Source: Basidiobolus meristosporus CBS 931.73
Taxonomy: Eukaryota > Basidiobolomycota > Basidiobolomycetes > Basidiobolales > Basidiobolaceae
Assembly: GCA_002104905.1 (NCBI GenBank)
Contig: MCFE01000340.1
Location: 1 to 64,000, forward strand
Length of the DNA: 64,000 nt
Direction of reading: 5' to 3'
Part shown: positions 58,095 through 64,000 of the stretch, piece after piece
Position numbering within the stretch: the stretch's first letter is position 1
How the letters are laid out: each line of letters opens with the position of its first letter
Translations under genes and position numbers: made by a program
The notes under the pieces: generated by a model
What the model was told of the DNA's origin: nothing
The model's input: the letters and a program-made list of their open reading frames with translations, nothing else
The model's database searches: none

Positions 58095-60200
58095 ATGCTG
58101 CCAAATAAAAACAAAGTTGTCTGGTTCCTAACCAAGCTGCACTGCAGACAGCAGCAGAAGAATGGTTGGACAACAGCTTGCTCTGACATACTCTGCAACA
58201 AGTGGGGCTACATCCACAAAGGACATGTTAATAGTGTGCCCACTGAAGGTAATACTGTGGACTCCTCAAGCTCTCAGTCAAATAGTCAATTAAGAATCTC
58301 TGCCCTGCTGCAAGCTAATCATTATGCTCAGGCAGATAAAAATTCAGCAAATGCAGTACCTTTGGTGGAACACCAGCAAATGACTGTCATAACATCTCCA
58401 CCACCAGTAGTAGTAAACTTGTTGCCAGCTCATACCAAAGCATCAATGAACCAATCAGGTGCAGTGGCTGATAGGATAGATGCAATGGCCTAGAAAAATC
58501 CATAAATAGTCCAGAGACAGGATGAGCAGTTAATACATGTAGAACAGTCAATACCTCAGGTAAAGAACACAGTCACTTTGTTGCAAAGAAGGAACATAAG
58601 TGGCTCAATGTCACAGACCAAATTGAGCCATTTCCTTAACTTTGCAGCAGAGCAATAACATAAAGTGTTTGAAGCACAACAACTGCGCCCAAAGAACAGC
58701 CCACTGAGCAATCCATCACATCATTGCAGGGAGAGACTCCAATATATATACCCAAGCCAAAAAATCCAGAGACACTGAAGATTTGTGAAGCTGCTGAGTG
58801 TAATGATGAAGTGTGGGCTAATATGAAGAAGCCGCAAGAATTCTAGCACAGCGTCACCTTAAGGCTGGGATACCATGGGACCAACAGGAACTGAAAGGCA
58901 GGCTGAATGTGCTTGATCTGTTTCATGAGCATTATCCTGGATTCAAGCAAGCAAACAGATTTTGGGCTAGCATTGGTATGGTATGAAAGTATCTCAAGAA
59001 TAGCAGAAACTATCAAAGGCAGAAGAACAAGGGTGTTATGGATAAAAATCAGCAGCTTTCTCAAGAGCTTGTCACAAGCAGGGCTGCAAGCACCAAATAA
59101 GTGGCAAAGAAATGTCAGGAAGCCAGAGGAGTGCTGGTAAGGGACAAGCAGGAAGATATAGATGTGCCAGTACCACATATATCAAGGAGAAAAAATAGTA
59201 CTACACAAGCAGCACTTGGTCAGAGTAGGAGTGAAAGACCTGCCAGTGATAAAGGCAAAGGTAAAGGGGAAAGAGCCTACCCAATTTAGAAACAAGGAAG
59301 CACAAGAAAAAAGCTGCAGTTCTCACCAATTAATGCTGCCAGCCTGGAACATGCTGAATCTCATAATAGCCAAGTGGAACTACCAAGAAAGCAACAGCTA
59401 TTGCAAAATGGTGGGAAGCATAGCCAGTCAAGTTGAACTTCAGTGATGTAGATGAGTTTGCAGAGAAAGGCAATTTGTTGACCACAGCCTGCATATCCTC
59501 CATTTTGGATTGAGTGGAGATCCCACTGACTGACAAAGCAATAATACCAAGAGCTCAAAAGACTACTGCAATGCCTACAGTGGAGTTTTAGAGCATCAAT
59601 TGGCACACCAAGAGGTTGCAGCACTTCTTCATGAGCAATGCCCAAGAATACACACATGAATATTGTAGGGATTTATTGTAATGACTGGCAGATGAGATTC
59701 CAGACCTTGCAGTGCCAGCTAAAGACCAGGATGTATGGGAACCAGTGAGTGAACAATGGCTTAAAGCCATAGGGTTTCTGCCAAAGTCATAGAACAAGAG
59801 TGCTATAGAAGAAATACTTATTTAATGGTGGACTTTAATGGAGTTACTTGTTGAGTGTGGGGTTGGACTTAATGTTAGTGTTGGGTATAGGGACTTGTAT
59901 AGGTCAGTACAATTGGCCATTGAGCTACAACTGAAGTTTTAACACAAATAAACCTATTCATATGCATGAAAAGTAAGTGCATAGGTTGAGTCAGGAAGTA
60001 ATGAGTGCAAAGAAGAGACACTAGCCAATCAATGTACACAAATGTAGGGGGTGATTGAGTGTCTGGGATCAGAAAGTGAGAGAATTGGCATAGAACCAAT
60101 CAAAAGCCACTTATGTATTGTTGTGATGAAATTTTTTAACCAAGTTTTCTATGAAATCTGGGGGTTGACTTTTTTAATGGTCTTTGTGTGGTGACCTGAT
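58095..60200 (+). repeat. Family X repeat, copy 3, longest coding remnant
   Basis: The longest copy begins with an open frame of 132 codons (58095..58493, Gln/Asn/Ser-rich). After stops it continues as coiled-coil-like sequence (IVQRQDEQLIHVEQ, VTLLQRRN). The shared core follows near 58760-59030: PKPKNPETLKICEAAECNDE, GIPWDQQELKGRLNVLDLF, HEHYPGFKQANRFWASIGMV and KNSRNYQRQKNKG. Only one internal Lys/Gln-rich repeat (59085-59290) is present. The end block DVWEPVSEQWLKAIGFLPK is near 59730, followed by the noncoding tail to about 60200. Stops and frameshifts show decay. No family recognised. Confidence 0.7.
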
Positions 60201-60725
60201 GGGATCAATATCCCTTAGTCATAGGATGTTAATTTTGAGACTGCTTTCTGACATGATCATCATAATTATATATCATATGCAGTGAATATGGGAGCCTGTG
60301 AACACATCATGGCATAAAGCTATAGGGATCCTGTCAAGGAGATTCAAGATGGATGTTAAGCTGGAGGAACTCCTTGAGATGCAAGCTGTATGGAGCTACT
60401 AGCTGAGAGTGGCCCTTGGATCAGTATTAGTGAGCTGTACAAGGGATAGACTAGTTTGGTGTAAGCCACAGTAGAGGTGTGTTTGGGTATTCACCTCAAA
60501 TAGACCAGTCATAATACAGCAAAGGTAGGAGCACTGATAGATTCAATGGGTAAGGCTGTGGCCAGGTTTTCATGAATATTTGTGGTGCAATTCTGTTATG
60601 ATGGCCTTGTAATGTGCTCTGATAGTTTCACTACATCTTAGTCATGGGAACTCAGCTTTGTGATGGCTTTTAGACAGGTTATTGTAGTTCTTTTTGTGCA
60701 GATAGTACACCTACTGAGTGTATTT
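60201..60725 (+). repeat. Highly decayed family X tails
   Basis: GGGATCAATATCCCTTAGTCATAGG near 60205 and CACTACATCTTAGTCATGGG near 60630 resemble the ends of the other copies. A remnant like GTGAACACATCATGGCATAAAGC near 60300 matches the VNGQWHKA block. AT-rich repeat DNA ends at about 60725. Confidence 0.45.
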
Positions 60726-63700
60726 CCTGGCCCCCCTTTCTGTAACTCAAAACCCGTAAGTTCGCATCTCCACCGGTCACTCCAAATCCACAGCCGGGTG
60801 GCTAGCGGTGGTTGTCCATCGAGATGGTATCAAATCGGGGACATTTTTTAGAAACGCTGGCTAAAAAAGGCCTCTTCCCTACGAATCACCCACAACCCAC
60901 TTGGTCTCGTCCTATCGCCACTGCTGGTCATCGGCCATCCAGCATCCCTAATGAACCAAAGCGTGCACACGTCCCAGTAGCTAAGGTAGAACCCTCCCCT
61001 CCCCCGCATCGATCGCTCCGAACGAACGATCCCGAAGACGATTAGGAGATTTCCCAACGGTCAGCCACTGGATCGATCGAGACCTTGGAAGTGTGCAACG
61101 GACATTTCCATTGGGCAGGTGCCAAGTCGGACATAATAAAACCCCACATCTCTGAGCTGGCCAGAGTAAGGATGGTATTGGACCGACACCTTACATAGAA
61201 GGTGCCCACTCGAACCAGCCAGCTGCAATGGCATTTCACGAGCGGCATTACTTGGGGCCAGTCCAATGGCCAACAAGAGCAATACGCTCGAATCACCTAA
61301 TATCCGCTCACAGCATGCTAAGCCGGCCACGGTTGCATACGCCCATATGTAGAGATCCAACCAGGTAGCTAGCTGGTGGGATCGATGAAGCAGTCAATCC
61401 ACCGGGGATTACTTGGATCCTAGCTCGAGGGGCCCCTTTTCCTCGGAGCACCCGCACCAAAATCAGGTGTGCATAGGTGTGGGCCAAATATCATGGTGCA
61501 AGGAGTGCTCGCGCTTAGGGTAGGCCAGCAAGTCGGGGTGTAAAGCTAAAATTCTGAACCGCTCACTCCCTCCAATCCCAGATTGAATGTAAAAAGACCG
61601 GCAGACAATTAGTACGCACCAACTTTCCCCCCCCCAACCCTCTGATGACACAGCTACCCGCTCTCCAACCGCATTGGCGGTGTGTTGGGGGTGGGATTTA
61701 CCGACTACGCCAGAGAAGGCATCTGGCACAAGTGAGTTGTCGGGACTGAACAGTCTAGAAAGAGAGTGATGTGACTCACTCGAGATGCGCGGCTGATAGT
61801 GGGATGTGGGATGTGGGATATGTGGTATTGGTGTATTTCCAGACTACGCAGGTGGATTAGATCCATACGAGAGGCAGGGGGTCGAACCAACGATTTCCCG
61901 CCTAGGCGATATGCAGAAACGGCCGCGCACCACAATGGCGTCCAACTTATTTGCGTGTATCTCTGAAGGCGGCAACCACCATAGAATCCGTCCAATCAGT
62001 GGCTTCGTCTGGCTCAGACATATGCAGCACCATTTCATTCGCGAGCGACGAGATCGACCAATTCTCACCGAAGTTGGGGGCCATGGATGCAGGGCGCTAC
62101 GATAACGTCAACCTGACGAAGATTGGCGAGTGATGGCTGTGGGGGGGGGAGGGAAGATGTTTCAGGACAGGCGAAATTTTCGGCATGCCCTTGTCTGCCT
62201 CCCGCCCCAGCAGATGTCAGACAACCGAAAGAACGTTAAGCATGCATTGTTCTCAAGGTTTCAGCTTGATGAGCTTAAAATTCGGATTTGCATCAGAAAT
62301 TGAATTTCTGATGGGTGGCACTGGAGTTATTCGGTCGCACAAAGGACCATTGAGTACACACGCCGCACCGCTACTGCTACCGGCCCTCGGACGCAACTTC
62401 CTGCTGGAAGTACAATGTATCCAGATCCGGAAATAGGCAGGTATTTCTGGCCCACCTGAAGCCTCGTGTCCTCAAAATAGAGGAGGAGCGGCACCCAAAA
62501 CGAATGGGCATCCCCGATTCCCATAAATGGCATAGGTGAACCCTGGTGATTGCTCGCTACCCCATTGACAGCCACGAACTCCAGATCACTCCAATGGACC
62601 GAGGGACGGAAAAATATTTCTAGGCCGGGAGAGCATGACTGGCTATCTTGATCCAGGCTTCATCCCCACCGCCCCCTTTTTCCAGCCATCTCATTGAAGC
62701 ATCCCCCCCTGCCGCCACACGTGGGTTGGTCTCTCTTGAGGAATGGTTGAGCTGTAGTGCGTTCGGCTCGGATCAATCGAAGACCTCGCAGATAACGTAC
62801 GCGGTTGGGTTCACGCCTACCGCCTCTCCCGAGCCAACCCACACTGCTCCAGCATCCATGAGACCAGGAACATCTCATTAGCCGCGGGATCTTGGCATGG
62901 AGTCGGCTGCTCAGGAGGGAATCCAGTAAGAATCATCCGGAGATGAGCCGCACCTCCCAATCAACCCCCACCTGACAAGGGGGCCGGCTGGTGATCCCTG
63001 CCATTACCGTTACGTGGTTACCGTTTCAGGAGGGATGCGGGAAAGGGGAGAACCGTTTTGGGGATTTATTTGATCTTGGATTCTGGCCCTGGGGGATCTA
63101 ACCCTAAGTATCACCCTGCGTTGATGAGCTTTTCCCGACTCGGTATGGGATTTATCCGAGGTCGGTTTACTCGGTCGAGAAAATTACGTGGGAGTGCAGT
63201 GGGGGAGGGGGGAGGGGGAGGGGGAGGGGGAGAGGGGAGGGAAGTCCGAACAGGGATGAGGATTAAGCATGGCCCAGGGTTGGATCCCTCGGGAACTCTT
63301 TGGATGATGCGCCCAGAGGCGACTATTGATGGCTTCAAGTGGGATGGTTACGGGCGCAGATTGAAGAGGGCGACCGCCTCGCTAGTTGCGTGGCCAACTA
63401 ACCGAGGGTTGAAAAAGCCGACCTAACGTCTCTATGGTGGAAGACCTGGTGTAAGTTTTCGGGGTCTTTAATGCCTAGGCCAAGCCAAAATTCATGCGAC
63501 AGGTGTGATGCATCAATGGTAGGGAATTTAAATACGGCTAGTAACCCAGATATGGAAGAGTGGGGGAGCCATGGTTCGAGCGGGAAGGTGGATAGGGGGC
63601 CTTCGTGATCAACCACGCGCTCATCCGTTCAATGATGTGCAAGAGATCCATCGGTACCTAGGCTCACAAGGGTTCCCAAGGGAAGGCAGTAATATTCTAG

Positions 63701-64000
63701 TAGACAGAGATTGTGAAATACTACAATGAGGGGAAACGATTTAATTTGGGGGAGAATAAAGGGGAAAGTATTGCAAAGGAAGATGCCAGCACCACGTAAA
63801 TCGCTGATGACTCAAGTGACCGTGTGTCGTGATGAAGAGGACAGTGAATGCTACGGGGAAGCATCCATATAACTAAATACAACAAGGGGTGAACAGCATT
63901 TCTCAAGAGTTCAGTCTCTGCATGGTACTTTCAATGTCTTTCAAGATCCCCAGGTACCTAAAGCACTGGGCCCATTGCGCTTTTAGTTTGTCCATGGCAC
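60726..64000. other. GC-richer intergenic DNA, no gene seen
   Basis: Composition changes abruptly at about 60725 from AT-rich repeats to GC-richer sequence. Short ORFs on both strands have no recognisable domain or splice pattern. No RNA gene could be confirmed. Confidence 0.45.
63201..63241 (+). repeat. G-rich (GGGGGA)n-like tract
   Basis: Six runs of four to six G separated by single A (one AGA), followed by GGG, occupy about 40 bases. The pattern could form a G-quadruplex or triplex on the plus strand. Confidence 0.85.

Noticed and set aside
61855-61945. tRNA-like stretch on the minus strand (GGTTCGACCCC near 61880)
   Set aside because: Only two pairs form in the T stem, and no matching acceptor 5' strand or anticodon arm could be drawn.
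1-64000. CRISPR arrays, bacterial operons, rRNA genes
   Set aside because: No regularly spaced short repeats or rRNA-like sequence were seen. Introns and gene families show a eukaryotic nuclear genome.

Overview
This window is nuclear DNA of a repeat-rich filamentous fungus. The evidence is short spliceosomal introns (44-111 nt) with GT..AG ends and TACTAAC/TACTAAT-like branch points, fungal families (soluble fumarate reductase, Vph1-type V-ATPase subunit a, Pus7/TruD, an HxxxExxxR bHLH factor) and large Ty3/gypsy, Ty1/copia and CACTA-type remnants. A Tnp2-type CACTA transposase fragment leans towards Basidiomycota, but this is inference. Six host genes are supported; all exon junctions were read by hand.

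Layout. (1) 1-4.7 kb holds a soluble FAD fumarate reductase (+) and a bHLH-leucine-zipper transcription factor (-). (2) 4.7-12.5 kb is a gene desert. (3) 12.5-20.5 kb is a nested transposon block. A copia element (12833-19787, 5-bp target duplication CAAAC) interrupts a copy of an unrecognised repeat family ('family X'). The copia is itself broken by a CACTA-like transposase relic and a gypsy-type LTR, and a solo copia LTR (duplication GAGTT) lies beside it. (4) 22.4-24.9 kb holds an intronless V-ATPase subunit a gene (-). (5) 25-29 kb shows no gene. (6) 29.0-43.0 kb is the main gene cluster: a 1398-aa protein joining a bromodomain-like module to a degenerate kinase domain (+), a convergent 2173-aa giant with tandem CH domains, a long spectrin-like rod and a GAR (GAS2) domain (-), and a divergent Pus7-type pseudouridine synthase with a mitochondrial-type presequence (+). 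(7) 43.1-60.7 kb is a second transposon block with three family X copies, a truncated copia end, a broken minus-strand gypsy, and a young full-length plus-strand gypsy (48954-55728) with an extra ORF between integrase and 3' LTR. (8) 60.7-64 kb is GC-richer, apparently gene-free, with a G-rich tract.

The host genes serve unrelated functions (redox balance, transcription, vacuolar acidification, possible chromatin signalling, actin-microtubule linkage, RNA modification), so no operon-like pathway is suggested. The most unusual items are the spectraplakin-like protein with its 11-nt microexon, the bromodomain-kinase fusion, the third ORF of the young gypsy element and family X.
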